64,000 bases of DNA from assembly GCA_028873815.1 (NCBI GenBank), contig JAPPNN010000004.1, forward strand, positions 16,829 through 80,828, read 5' to 3'. A model generated the notes under the pieces. That model was not told the DNA's origin, searched no databases, and saw only the letters and a list, made by a program, of their open reading frames with translations. The first letter of the stretch is position 1, and the number at the start of each line of letters is the position of its first letter. The stretch comes from Gemmatimonadota bacterium. Its GTDB lineage: Bacteria; Gemmatimonadota; Gemmatimonadetes; Longimicrobiales; Gaopeijiaceae. The position numbers and the translations under genes were made by a program. Positions 1 through 7,830 of this stretch are shown here, in pieces.

Positions 1-1
1 C

Positions 2-592
2 CGCCCCTATGTTGAAGACAGGACGATTCTGGGCATCGGAGGACATACGCGGATGCACGTTTCGGAAGAGAGCATCCTCTTCGGATTCGGTCTCAGCCCG
101 TTTCTGCTGCAGCTCGATCTGGATGGCGAAGTCGTCGACACGATCCCGCTCCGCTCCGCCAGGCGGCGTGGTGTGCCGCCGGACGATGAGTTCATCGAGA
201 TGATGAGCGTTGACGACGACGACGGAGCACTCTCCACCGAGGAGTATTTTGCGCTGCAGGAGGAACTATTTGCGAAAGCGTCCACCCTCATGAGAGTTTC
301 CCGTGACGAGGCCGGTAACATCCACACGATCCACCAGGATGGCGCGCTCAGCGGAATGCAAGTGAGCGGCACGCTGTACCTGAGCAGCCTGAGCCACGAT
401 GGTACGAGACAATGCGCGGATACTCTGATTCCCACCTCCGACGTGGGCAGGCCGATAACTGCGCTGCGGGACAACGAATTGCTGGTCCTGGATCAGCGGA
501 TCGAGGCTGGTCCGGACAACCTGCGGACCGTCCTAAGGCGCTTCACGATCGATTTCGAGAACTGTACCGGAGAGGTCCGACGGCCGGGCTGA
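2..592 (+). CDS. C-terminal part of a 6-bladed beta-propeller-like protein (5' end outside window)
   Basis: The reading frame is open from the first bases of the window, so the start lies upstream; an internal ATG at 53 is not needed. The visible 196 residues have the character of the Gemmatimonadota propeller proteins found further on: short beta-strand segments, a mention of DGEVVDTIPL-type blade edges and DEAGNIHTIHQDG, an acidic insertion around codons 60-80, and a closing strand ending in RRFTIDFENCTGEV. No catalytic motif is visible. Its TGA overlaps the ATG of the next gene by one base, so the two are probably cotranscribed. The blade assignment is by resemblance only; a hypothetical secreted protein is the safe fallback. 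Confidence 0.6.
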   Translation, partial: RPYVEDRTILGIGGHTRMHVSEESILFGFGLSPFLLQLDLDGEVVDTIPLRSARRRGVPPDDEFIEMMSVDDDDGALSTEEYFALQEELFAKASTLMRVSRDEAGNIHTIHQDGALSGMQVSGTLYLSSLSHDGTRQCADTLIPTSDVGRPITALRDNELLVLDQRIEAGPDNLRTVLRRFTIDFENCTGEVRRPG

Positions 593-2451
593 TGCGCAGG
601 GCACGTAGTTCCGCACTTTCCGCACCGTTGCGTTGCAGAGGCGCGCTCCGCGTGCTTCTGCTGACCGTCCTTCTCGCGGCCGCCTCGCCCTCCCTGGCCC
701 AAGGACAGGTCGTGCGCGGCCGACTCGTGGATGCCGACGGGGAACGCGGCATCGGCGGCGCCATGATGACCCTGCTCGACCGCAGCGGGAACGAGGCGGA
801 GCAAATCCTCACGCGAACCGGCAGCGGGCTCTTCGAACTGTCCGCGCCCAATCCCGGCGAGTACCGGCTCAGGGCGGAGCGCATCGGGTACGAGAGCACC
901 TTCTCCGACTACTTCCGCGTCGAGGTTGGCGATACCGTCACGGTCAATTTGACCGCGCGTGTGGAAGCGGTGTCCCTCGTCGGAATCGAAGCGGATGTCG
1001 GACGCAGATGCGAGGTTCGGCCGGAGGAGGGCATGGCCGTCGCCAGGGTGTGGAACGAGGCGCGCAAGGCTCTGGCAGCGGCCGCCTGGACCCAGGAACG
1101 CGGCATGTACCAGTACGAGATGCTGCGGATCAAGCGGCGCCTGGACCGCAGAGGCCGAAGGATCGAGGCGGACCGGAGTACCGACCGCGCGTACACCGAC
1201 GCCCCTTATGTCTCGCGTCCCGTCGATTCGCTGGTTGCCGGTGGGTTCGCCCGCATTACGTCGAGCGAGTCGGTTTTCTGGGCCCCCGATGCCGCAGTGC
1301 TCCTCTCCGACGAGTTCCTGGACACCCATTGCCTGAAGGTGACGGAGGGGGGAACCGACGCACCGGGCATGGTCGGCCTCGCCTTCGAACCGGTTCGGGA
1401 GCGGCAACTTGCCGACATCGCCGGGACCATGTGGCTGGACCCCGAGACCGCGCGGCTCAGATGGCTCGACTTCGGCTACGTGCAGCTCAATGTGCCCGGC
1501 TCGCTCCTGGCGGCGTCTCCCGGTGGCCGGGTGGAGTTCGAGGCCCTGCCCAACGGCACCTGGATTGTGACTTCGTGGAGCATTCGCATGTTCATGCCGG
1601 GGGAAGCCATCCATCCCCTGACCGGCCGCCCGGCGGCGACCCTGGACGGAATCACCGTGCAGAGCGGAGACGTGCTGCGGGTCCACGATACCGAGGGCGT
1701 CGTCCACGAGGGACACACGGGCGGCCGTATCGTCGGCACCGTCCGCGACTCGCTGGAGGTCGGGCTGCCGGGCGCTCGCGTATTCCTCGAGGGCTCGGGG
1801 ACCGAGGTGCTCACGGACGCCCAGGGACGGTTCGAGCTGACGCACCTGCGACCGGGCGTCTACACGGTGTACTACACCCACCCGTACATGGAGCAGCTCT
1901 GGTACGAGCCCGAGGCTTCCGAGGTGGAGGTGGAGAATCCGTGGGTTCCGGCCGAGCTGGAATTCTCGGCACCATCGATGGAAAAGGTGCTGGACGACAT
2001 CTGCAACAATCGAAACCGGCCTCGCGCGCCTCTGGTCGCAGTCGACAAGGTGGCTTGGCGCAACGGCGTTTTGATTGGCATGGTGACCGACGAAGAAGGA
2101 CAACCCGCGCCGCAGGCCACCATCTACCTGCAGGCGCATGCCTACGAGGCGGGCAGCGTTTTCTTCGAGACATTCGGAATGGGCGGCGACAAAGAGCTGG
2201 AAAACATGCGCTTGCGCTCCAACGAGCGAACCAGTGATTCGGGGTTCTACCGGGCCTGCTGGGTGCCGGTCGGAATCCCGCTCGAAGTGCTGGTGGTCGA
2301 GAAGGACGAGAGGATCGACCGCGACGCGCTCGAGGAGGCGCTAAGTCTGGCAGACCTCTTCCCCGACAGGGTGCAGGTCATCACAATCGACCTCGAGAAT
2401 CCGTACCACACGCTCGATCTTCGGGTGGGGCAGGCAATCACTCCGCGATAG
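592..2451 (+). CDS. Secreted carboxypeptidase-regulatory-like domain protein
   Basis: A 619-residue protein beginning at the ATG that overlaps the previous stop; a longer frame opens upstream but would overlap the preceding gene. The N-terminus has a basic segment, a Leu/Ala-rich core and an Ala-X-Ala-like end near residue 36 (signal peptide). Three carboxypeptidase-regulatory (transthyretin-like) folds are visible: residues about 37-115 (VVRGRLVDADG start), about 378-450 (GRIVGTVRDSLEVGLPGA, then TDAQGRFELTHLRPG) and about 494-560 (LIGMVTDEEGQPAPQA). The middle region carries the MWLDPETARLRWLDF pattern seen in Gemmatimonadota proteins of this type. Such domains decorate envelope and TonB-linked proteins; no enzyme domain is seen. 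Probably exported to the envelope with the propeller proteins around it. Confidence 0.75.
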   Translation: MRRARSSALSAPLRCRGALRVLLLTVLLAAASPSLAQGQVVRGRLVDADGERGIGGAMMTLLDRSGNEAEQILTRTGSGLFELSAPNPGEYRLRAERIGYESTFSDYFRVEVGDTVTVNLTARVEAVSLVGIEADVGRRCEVRPEEGMAVARVWNEARKALAAAAWTQERGMYQYEMLRIKRRLDRRGRRIEADRSTDRAYTDAPYVSRPVDSLVAGGFARITSSESVFWAPDAAVLLSDEFLDTHCLKVTEGGTDAPGMVGLAFEPVRERQLADIAGTMWLDPETARLRWLDFGYVQLNVPGSLLAASPGGRVEFEALPNGTWIVTSWSIRMFMPGEAIHPLTGRPAATLDGITVQSGDVLRVHDTEGVVHEGHTGGRIVGTVRDSLEVGLPGARVFLEGSGTEVLTDAQGRFELTHLRPGVYTVYYTHPYMEQLWYEPEASEVEVENPWVPAELEFSAPSMEKVLDDICNNRNRPRAPLVAVDKVAWRNGVLIGMVTDEEGQPAPQATIYLQAHAYEAGSVFFETFGMGGDKELENMRLRSNERTSDSGFYRACWVPVGIPLEVLVVEKDERIDRDALEEALSLADLFPDRVQVITIDLENPYHTLDLRVGQAITPR

Positions 2452-2488
2452 GTCTGATAGCAGTCGGATCTCTTTGTCGCTGTAGGGG

Positions 2489-2518
2489 TTGCCAATTCTT
2501 GCCAAGACGGCTAGTCTT
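2489..2518 (+). promoter_or_regulatory. parDE promoter with operator-like inverted repeat; predicted leaderless start
   Basis: TTGCCA at 2489-2494 and TAGTCT at 2512-2517 are separated by exactly 17 bases, a sigma-70-type arrangement. A perfect inverted repeat AAGAC-5 bases-GTCTT (2504-2518) sits across the -10 element, as expected for autorepression by the ParD-ParE complex. The ATG of parD is only seven bases after the -10 hexamer, so transcription would begin at or next to the start codon and the message would be leaderless. No Shine-Dalgarno sequence is visible. Confidence 0.5.
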
Positions 2519-2523
2519 CGTCC

Positions 2524-2763
2524 ATGAGCACCATGAACATCTCGCTTCCCGCCTCGCTGAAGTCCTATGTTGACGACCAGGTGGAGCGTCGCGGATACGG
2601 GAGCAGCAGCGCGTATGTCCGCGAACTCATCCGCCGTGATCGCGATCGCCAGCATGTCCGGAGCCTGCTGCTCGAAGGCGGGGAGTCGGAGCCTGTGACC
2701 ACGGCGGACGCCGCCTATCTCGAGACGCTGCGGAACCGCGTTCGCCACTACTCGGGGGAATGA
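2524..2763 (+). CDS. parD: ParD-family antitoxin
   Basis: A 79-residue protein. Residues 1-45 form a ribbon-helix-helix DNA-binding unit (MNISLPASLKSYVDDQV, then GYGSSSAYVRELIRRD), the classic ParD/CopG pattern; the C-terminal half is the toxin-binding tail. It would neutralise the ParE protein encoded immediately downstream (4-base ATGA-type overlap) and repress their common promoter through the inverted repeat at 2504-2518. Length and order, antitoxin first, are normal for the family. The ATG at 2524 is chosen because the promoter leaves no room upstream; a second ATG lies at codon 4. Confidence 0.88.
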   Translation: MSTMNISLPASLKSYVDDQVERRGYGSSSAYVRELIRRDRDRQHVRSLLLEGGESEPVTTADAAYLETLRNRVRHYSGE

Positions 2764-3092
2764 CGCCGAAGCTGGTGGTTCTGCGAGCCGCAGCCCGGCG
2801 GGACGTCGACGACGCGGTCAACCACTACCTGACCGACGCCGGGCGTACGACCGCACTGCGCTTCATCGACCATGTGGAAGAGGCGTTTTTCAACGTCGCC
2901 ATGAACCCGGAACCGGGGTCGTCCCGCCACGGCCATGAACTCAACCTGCCGGGGCTCCGCTCCTGGCCGGTCAGGTCCTTTCCCTACCTGGTCTTCTACA
3001 TGACGGCCGGCGGCCAGGTGGATGTCTGGCGGGTGCTGCACCGCCAGCACGACATTCCGGCGTGGATGGACGAGGGTGAGGGTGGTGAGTAG
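2760..3092 (+). CDS. parE: ParE/RelE-family toxin
   Basis: A 110-residue protein starting at an ATG that overlaps the parD stop. It has the RelE/ParE superfamily layout: an N-terminal strand (KLVVLRAAARRDVDDAV), two helices and the terminal strands RSWPVRSFPYLVFYM and VDVWRVLHRQHDIP. The family pattern R-x-FPY-x-VFY is clear and argues for the ParE branch, whose members inhibit DNA gyrase; mRNA-cleaving RelE members usually differ at the C-terminus. Nothing suggests inactivation. The pair is a small insertion between two groups of envelope genes. Confidence 0.88.
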   Translation: MTPKLVVLRAAARRDVDDAVNHYLTDAGRTTALRFIDHVEEAFFNVAMNPEPGSSRHGHELNLPGLRSWPVRSFPYLVFYMTAGGQVDVWRVLHRQHDIPAWMDEGEGGE

Positions 3093-3241
3093 AGCCGGCG
3101 TCTTGAATCCCCCAGATGGACCTGCGCGCACGGGCGAACTCAGATCGGCTCGTCATCGCGATTATCGGTTATCTTGCTCACCCCATACTCGGCCATGCGT
3201 CATCGTTAACGCGGATCCTTAGCGACTACTGAAACGCAAGA

Positions 3242-3268
3242 GCCCCGAGGACGAAACCGCCTCGGGGC
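3242..3268 (+). terminator. Strong hairpin, probable transcription terminator after parDE
   Basis: GCCCCGAGG and CCTCGGGGC form a perfect 9-bp GC-rich stem around a 9-base loop. It lies between the parE stop and the next lipoprotein start. No T-run follows, so it would be an atypical intrinsic terminator or an mRNA-end stabiliser. The remainder of the 287-base gap (3093-3379) shows nothing else that I can support. Confidence 0.5.
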
Positions 3269-3379
3269 CCCTATCTCAGTGTCTTGCTGCGCCCGAAGGT
3301 GTGTGCAGTAGAGGACGATCTGAGGAAATACGCTTTGAGTATCGTCTGTTTCTACCCAAAACGAAACTCGCGGAGTGCC

Positions 3380-4600
3380 ATGCTTTCCATCGGAAGCCTT
3401 CGAAATGCCCTTCGCGTGAGGCCGCCGAACGGATGCCACGCCGTTGAGGCAACTTTTGCCGTGACCGGCCTGGTGATGGCCGCGGTCGTTCTCGCGGCCT
3501 GCGAAGAAGCCCCCTCCCTGCCCGGAATCCAGGTGGACACCCTGCCGAGTGGACGGGTTGTCGTCGCCAACCCGGACGTTCCGTTGGCTCCGGATGGCCC
3601 GCCGCTGCGGCTTGTCGAAGAGCTTCGCATAGGCTCGGTCGACGGGGGTTGCGACGCCTTTGGCTCGGTGGTTGCCATGGCCGAAGACGAAGCCGGCAGG
3701 ATCTACGTCGCCGACTTCCGCAATGACGAGATCTCGATCTTCACGCCGACCGGCGAATGTCTGCGAAGCTTCGGAGGCGAGGGTGAGGGACCGGGGGAGT
3801 TCCGCATGCTCTCGGGGATCGCGTGGCAGCCTCCCGGGTTCCTCTGGGCAAAGGATCCACTCAACGATCGGTTGACCGTTTTCGACTCGTTGGGGGCTGT
3901 GCTGGTGACCCACACCCTCGAACGGTCGTTGAGCGCCTCTATCCCGTGGCGAGGGTCGGTGGACCGGCAGGGACACTTGCACGATTTCGTGCTGAGCCGC
4001 GTCGTCCACATCAAGTACGGTATCGGCCCCGATCTGGTGGTGCTGGACACATTGCCAGCTCCGGAAACACCGGTTCCGGAACCCCCGACCTACACGCAAA
4101 CGTCCGGCGGCATCGCAATGATGTCCTATCTACCCCACTCACCCGACGGCCTCTGGGCTGTGGATCATGATGGCCATATCTGGAGGGCGCGTACCGACCT
4201 CTTCGAACTGCACGAAACGACCTACGATGGCGACACTCTCCGCACCGTGCGCCTTGCTCGTTCTCCCGAGAGGCTGGAGGGGAGGGAGAGGGACAGCATT
4301 GCGGCCGCGACGGGAGTCCGCGCCAGCCAGCTGCCCGAAACGAAAGAAGTTCTGGGCGCGATCTACCCCGGTGCGGACGGGTGGACTTGGGTCAGCCGGG
4401 TTAGCGTCGACCGGGGACCTGTCGACTTGTTTGATGTCTTTGACGAGAGAGGCCGCTACCTCGGCCCGGTATCCTCACCGGTCCCGATCGAGTTGACGAC
4501 AACGCCAGTCTTCGGCAGCGGCACCGTGCTTGCGGTAACCGAGGATGAACTTGGCGTGCAGTACATCGTTCGATTGCCGGTCCGGCCCTTGCAGGAGTGA
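3380..4600 (+). CDS. 6-bladed beta-propeller lipoprotein
   Basis: About 406 residues from the ATG at 3380; the longer frame upstream has no signal-peptide logic. The N-terminus has a hydrophobic run and a lipobox (LVLAAC-like, VLAACEE), predicting lipidation at Cys and export. The body has propeller-blade repeats: AEDEAGRIYVADFRNDEISIF, the hallmark GGEGEGPGEF loop, and a final blade with WVSRV and DVFDERGRYLG. This is the NHL-like 6-bladed family (related to the PF17170 group) that is greatly expanded in Gemmatimonadota and Bacteroidota; the function is unknown and likely ligand or peptide binding at the cell surface. Its TGA overlaps the GTG of the next paralogue. Confidence 0.75.
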   Translation: MLSIGSLRNALRVRPPNGCHAVEATFAVTGLVMAAVVLAACEEAPSLPGIQVDTLPSGRVVVANPDVPLAPDGPPLRLVEELRIGSVDGGCDAFGSVVAMAEDEAGRIYVADFRNDEISIFTPTGECLRSFGGEGEGPGEFRMLSGIAWQPPGFLWAKDPLNDRLTVFDSLGAVLVTHTLERSLSASIPWRGSVDRQGHLHDFVLSRVVHIKYGIGPDLVVLDTLPAPETPVPEPPTYTQTSGGIAMMSYLPHSPDGLWAVDHDGHIWRARTDLFELHETTYDGDTLRTVRLARSPERLEGRERDSIAAATGVRASQLPETKEVLGAIYPGADGWTWVSRVSVDRGPVDLFDVFDERGRYLGPVSSPVPIELTTTPVFGSGTVLAVTEDELGVQYIVRLPVRPLQE

Positions 4601-5724
4601 ACACCGTGCGCGCATACCCTTTGGCCCTCGCCTTCGCCCTGTCCCCCCTTCCCCTCGCCGCCCAGATCGACACGGTCGACCTCACCGGCCAGCCTGTGGA
4701 GACCGTGATCCCCGCCGAGTTCGCCGGAGGCTTCTTCGCGCGGATCGCGGGCATGGTCGTGGACGACCGGGGAATCTGGGTCGTCGACAGGGGCCACTTG
4801 ACCGTCTTCGGCTTCGGGCCCGGTGGTAACCTGACGGCGCAGTATGGCCGTGAAGGGGACGGCCCCGGCGAATTCCTGTTCCCTTCGAGTCTCAAGGTCG
4901 ATTCGGTGCTGACGGTGACCGATCCGCGCCTGGGCCGGACGGTGCGCTTCAGCCTTGACGGCGAACACCTCGAGACCACCGGGCAGGAAGGTCGGCCCGA
5001 GACGCCGGACGGGAGGGAGGTTCCCTTCGGCAATGTGGCATCCCTGCCGGACGGCTACCTGATCGGCGCCACCGTGGGGTACTACGCCTTCGGCGGGAGC
5101 AGCGACGGGAGCCCGTTCCTTGGCGACCCGTACAGCCACATCCTGCTGTTCCACCCGGACGGCTTGCAGGCGGACACGCTCGCCAGCTACCACATCAATG
5201 CCGGAAGGTGGGATGCCCCGGAGCGGCTGGGCGGCAACATCGATCCGGGACTCGGCGCGTCCGGGACGTGGACAGCTCTGGGCGACTCCATGGCCGTATT
5301 GGCCGACGGGATTGCCGGCACGCTGACCCGCGTACGCATCGTCGATGGAAGGCCGGTGGCCGACACGTTTGACCTGGGCATGCGTGCCCGCCCGGTCAGC
5401 GACCGGGACGTGGCCGACATCGAAGCGCGGCTGCGCAAAGAGAAGCCGGACCTTCCGCGCCGACTGGAATTCGAGATGGCAGAGGGATGGTCGGTGGCGA
5501 CCGCCGTCTTCCCAGGCCGGGACGGAGAGTTCTGGCTGCGCCAGGCAGTGGAGGGCGAAGGGCAGGAGTGGGTCGTCGTACGACCCGGCTTGGCCCGGAA
5601 GTGGCGCATTATGCTACCGGAGCGGTTCAGGCTCAGCGCCATCCACGGGGGCTACCTCTACGGCGTCGCCAGGGACGCGTTCGACGTTGCGAGCGTGGCC
5701 AGGATCGCTGATCCTCCGAGGTAG
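4597..5724 (+). CDS. Secreted 6-bladed beta-propeller protein
   Basis: A 375-residue paralogue of the preceding gene, starting at a GTG that overlaps the previous stop (GTGA); GTG at 4606 is an alternative. It has a short signal peptide (YPLALAFALSPLPLAAQ) with no lipobox Cys, so it is probably released or periplasmic. Blade hallmarks: VDDRGIWVVDRGHLTVFGFGPGG, the YGREGDGPGEF loop, and a C-terminal FPGRDGEFWLRQ blade. Operon position suggests it works with its two neighbours. No catalytic residues are recognisable. Confidence 0.75.
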   Translation: MNTVRAYPLALAFALSPLPLAAQIDTVDLTGQPVETVIPAEFAGGFFARIAGMVVDDRGIWVVDRGHLTVFGFGPGGNLTAQYGREGDGPGEFLFPSSLKVDSVLTVTDPRLGRTVRFSLDGEHLETTGQEGRPETPDGREVPFGNVASLPDGYLIGATVGYYAFGGSSDGSPFLGDPYSHILLFHPDGLQADTLASYHINAGRWDAPERLGGNIDPGLGASGTWTALGDSMAVLADGIAGTLTRVRIVDGRPVADTFDLGMRARPVSDRDVADIEARLRKEKPDLPRRLEFEMAEGWSVATAVFPGRDGEFWLRQAVEGEGQEWVVVRPGLARKWRIMLPERFRLSAIHGGYLYGVARDAFDVASVARIADPPR

Positions 5725-5748
5725 ATTGGCCAGAGTACGACGACGGGG

Positions 5749-7017
5749 ATGGAACACATGAGGAACAGGCATGCAATCGCGGCAGTCACGCACGCGCTCA
5801 TCGCGGCGGCGCTGTTGACGGCCAGGCCGGCGCAGGCGCAGGAGATCATCGAGCTCCCGGCGGAGGACCGCCTGCTGCGGGCCGAATTGGAAGACGTCTA
5901 CCGCCTCGGGACGATGGCGGGCGAAGACTGGGAGCAGTTCGGCCGCTTGCGCCGAGTCGGTTTCGACGGTGCCGGACGGCTGTTCGTCTTCGACACCCAG
6001 GCCGATCGCATCCACGTGGTGGCCCCGGACGGCGAGTATCGGCACACGATCGGTCGTTCGGGCGAGGGTCCCGGCGAGTTTCGACGTCCGGACGGGCTTG
6101 CGGTCATGCGCGACGGGCGAATGGTGATCGCCGATCTCGGCCATCGTGCGTACCACGTTTTCGGTGCCGACGGTGAGTTCGAACGCATGGTGGGAATGGC
6201 GCCGGAGGAGGGTGACATCCGGATCACGGACATGTATCCGCACCCCGGGGGCGACGCCATCTTTACCGCCGTGGGGGCACAAATGCTCTCGGGTAATCTC
6301 GGCACGTCGGGAGCACGGACCACCCCGCATACCTCCCGGCCGGTGGAGCGGCTGTTGCTCACCGGCGACGTGGCCGTGAAGGACACCGTCGCCGAGGGGT
6401 GGCTGCCGGGTGGTGGCGACCAGACATCGCTGCCTGTCAACGGGCAGACGAACTACCGTGTGCCGATCCCGTTGCCGTTCGGGCCGCGCATTCTGCCGGG
6501 CGTGCTTCCGGATGGAAGCGTGGCGTTCTCGGACTCTTCGGCCTACGCGATCAAGATCGCTCGGGCGGGCGAGGGCGTGTTGCGGATCCTGAGGCGGCCG
6601 CTGGAGCCGATTCCCGTTACGGACCGCGTGATCGAGGCTGAAAAGGAGCGCCGCCTCAGGGATCTCGAAGAAAACAGCGGCAGGGGTGGGATTGTGATGA
6701 ATGGCGTGCGGGTGGCGCCCAATCTGGATCGCGCCCGGGCGCGAATCGAAGAGCTGGAGTTCTTCGACGAGGTCTCGATCGTCCGCGGTCTCAAGACGGA
6801 TTGGACCGGGGGGATCTGGGTGCAGCGGCATGGAGAGGATCCCAGCGACGACGACGGACCCATCGATGTCCTGACCATGGACGGCGAGTACGTCGGCACG
6901 TATCCGGCGGGCATGATCGAGATGCCGGACGCCTTCGGGCCGGACGGACTGGTCGCGTTCGTCGAGACCGACGAACTGGACGTGCAGACCGTGGTGGTGA
7001 GACGGCTTGTGCGGTGA
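5749..7017 (+). CDS. Secreted 6-bladed beta-propeller protein
   Basis: The third propeller in the run, 422 residues, ATG at 5749 (ATG at 5758 equally possible). The signal peptide runs to about AQAQ-EII (residue 28). The blade core is conserved: [26 protein letters not shown], then the [18 protein letters not shown] loop that defines the family, and a closing [12 protein letters not shown] blade with [13 protein letters not shown]. The TGA overlaps the GTG of a subtilase gene by four bases, so propeller and protease are made from one transcript. Function unknown. Confidence 0.75.
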   Translation: MEHMRNRHAIAAVTHALIAAALLTARPAQAQEIIELPAEDRLLRAELEDVYRLGTMAGEDWEQFGRLRRVGFDGAGRLFVFDTQADRIHVVAPDGEYRHTIGRSGEGPGEFRRPDGLAVMRDGRMVIADLGHRAYHVFGADGEFERMVGMAPEEGDIRITDMYPHPGGDAIFTAVGAQMLSGNLGTSGARTTPHTSRPVERLLLTGDVAVKDTVAEGWLPGGGDQTSLPVNGQTNYRVPIPLPFGPRILPGVLPDGSVAFSDSSAYAIKIARAGEGVLRILRRPLEPIPVTDRVIEAEKERRLRDLEENSGRGGIVMNGVRVAPNLDRARARIEELEFFDEVSIVRGLKTDWTGGIWVQRHGEDPSDDDGPIDVLTMDGEYVGTYPAGMIEMPDAFGPDGLVAFVETDELDVQTVVVRRLVR

Positions 7018-7802
7018 CGACCGGCAAGGGCGTCGCCGTTGCCGTCATCGACAGCGGCGTGAACCCCGACCATCCGCATGTGAGCGGCGTCGCCGGGGGC
7101 GTGCGGATCGACCTCGCCGGAGACGTGTCGGATGACTACGTCGACCGTCTCGGCCACGGCACGGCGGTTTTCGCGGCCATCCAGGAAAAGGCGCCAGGCG
7201 CGGAGATCTTCGCGGTGCGCGTCTTCAAGGACCGGCTGAGGACGAGCGCCCGCGCACTGGTCGCCGCGATCGACTGGGCGGCGGAGCGCCGCATGCAGGT
7301 GGTCAACCTGAGCCTCGGGACATTGCGCGAGGAGCACGCCGGTCCGTTGGGCGAAGCGCTGGAGCGGTTGGCCGGCGCCGGGGGTGTGGTGGCGGCAGCC
7401 GCGGAAGCGGACGGGCAGCGATGGTGGCCGGGTTCGCTGCCGTCGGCAATCGGGGTCGTGATGGACGCCAGGTGCCCCCGTGAGCGCGTGGAGGTGTGGG
7501 GAGGGAGGAGCGGCGAGGATGGGGGGCAGCGCGACTGGGTGGTCGCGGCCTCGCCCTACCCCAGGCCGATCCCGGGAGTCCCAGTGGAAGCCAACCTGAA
7601 CGGCATCAGCTTTGCCGTCGCCAACGTGACGGGAGTGCTGGCGAGTCGGGTGGAGAACGTTAGCGGCCCTCTGACACCGGAGGTCTGTCGGGGATTGTTG
7701 CTCGGGGCGAAGCATACCCGCGCTCCGAAACCCGCTCCAGAACGCGAAAGAACAGCCACACCCCAAGGACCGACAGGCAGAACACCACCATCCCGCCCAT
7801 GA
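7014..7802 (+). CDS. Compact S8 (subtilisin-like) serine peptidase without a signal peptide
   Basis: A 262-residue protein starting at GTG 7014, coupled to the propeller gene before it. The subtilase triad is visible in order: Asp13 ([12 protein letters not shown]), His48 (LGHGTAV) and Ser199 (NGISFAVAN, in place of the usual GTSMA). The oxyanion-hole Asn block is altered: [10 protein letters not shown] replaces the usual AAGNDG. The protein has no export signal or prodomain and is much shorter than secreted subtilases, resembling small cytosolic S8 proteins of peptide-maturation clusters; that role is a guess. The C-terminal 48 codons run antisense to the 56-residue membrane protein at 7660-7830. 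Confidence 0.75.
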   Translation: MTTGKGVAVAVIDSGVNPDHPHVSGVAGGVRIDLAGDVSDDYVDRLGHGTAVFAAIQEKAPGAEIFAVRVFKDRLRTSARALVAAIDWAAERRMQVVNLSLGTLREEHAGPLGEALERLAGAGGVVAAAAEADGQRWWPGSLPSAIGVVMDARCPRERVEVWGGRSGEDGGQRDWVVAASPYPRPIPGVPVEANLNGISFAVANVTGVLASRVENVSGPLTPEVCRGLLLGAKHTRAPKPAPERERTATPQGPTGRTPPSRP

Positions 7803-7830
7803 GGACCAGTGAGCGCCCGATCTCGCTCAT
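7660..7830 (-). CDS. 56-residue single-span membrane protein of the bc-complex operon
   Basis: ATG at 7830 overlaps the TGA of the cytochrome b gene (ATGA), continuing the overlap pattern of the operon. The product has one clear transmembrane helix (about residues 7-30, [21 protein letters not shown]) followed by a basic, Pro-containing tail ([16 protein letters not shown]). Small single-span subunits are common in quinol oxidase and bc-type complexes, so an accessory or assembly subunit is likely, by context only. The reading frame lies antisense to the 3' end of the subtilase gene, which makes it easy for automatic callers to miss. Confidence 0.65.
   Translation of the reverse strand: MSEIGRSLVLMGGMVVFCLSVLGVWLFFRVLERVSERGYASPRATIPDRPPVSEGR

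Noticed and set aside
493..2139. 548-codon minus-strand frame opposite the carboxypeptidase-regulatory-like gene
   Set aside because: His/Arg-rich composition, no start context, no domain; the plus-strand product has a signal peptide and three recognisable domains.
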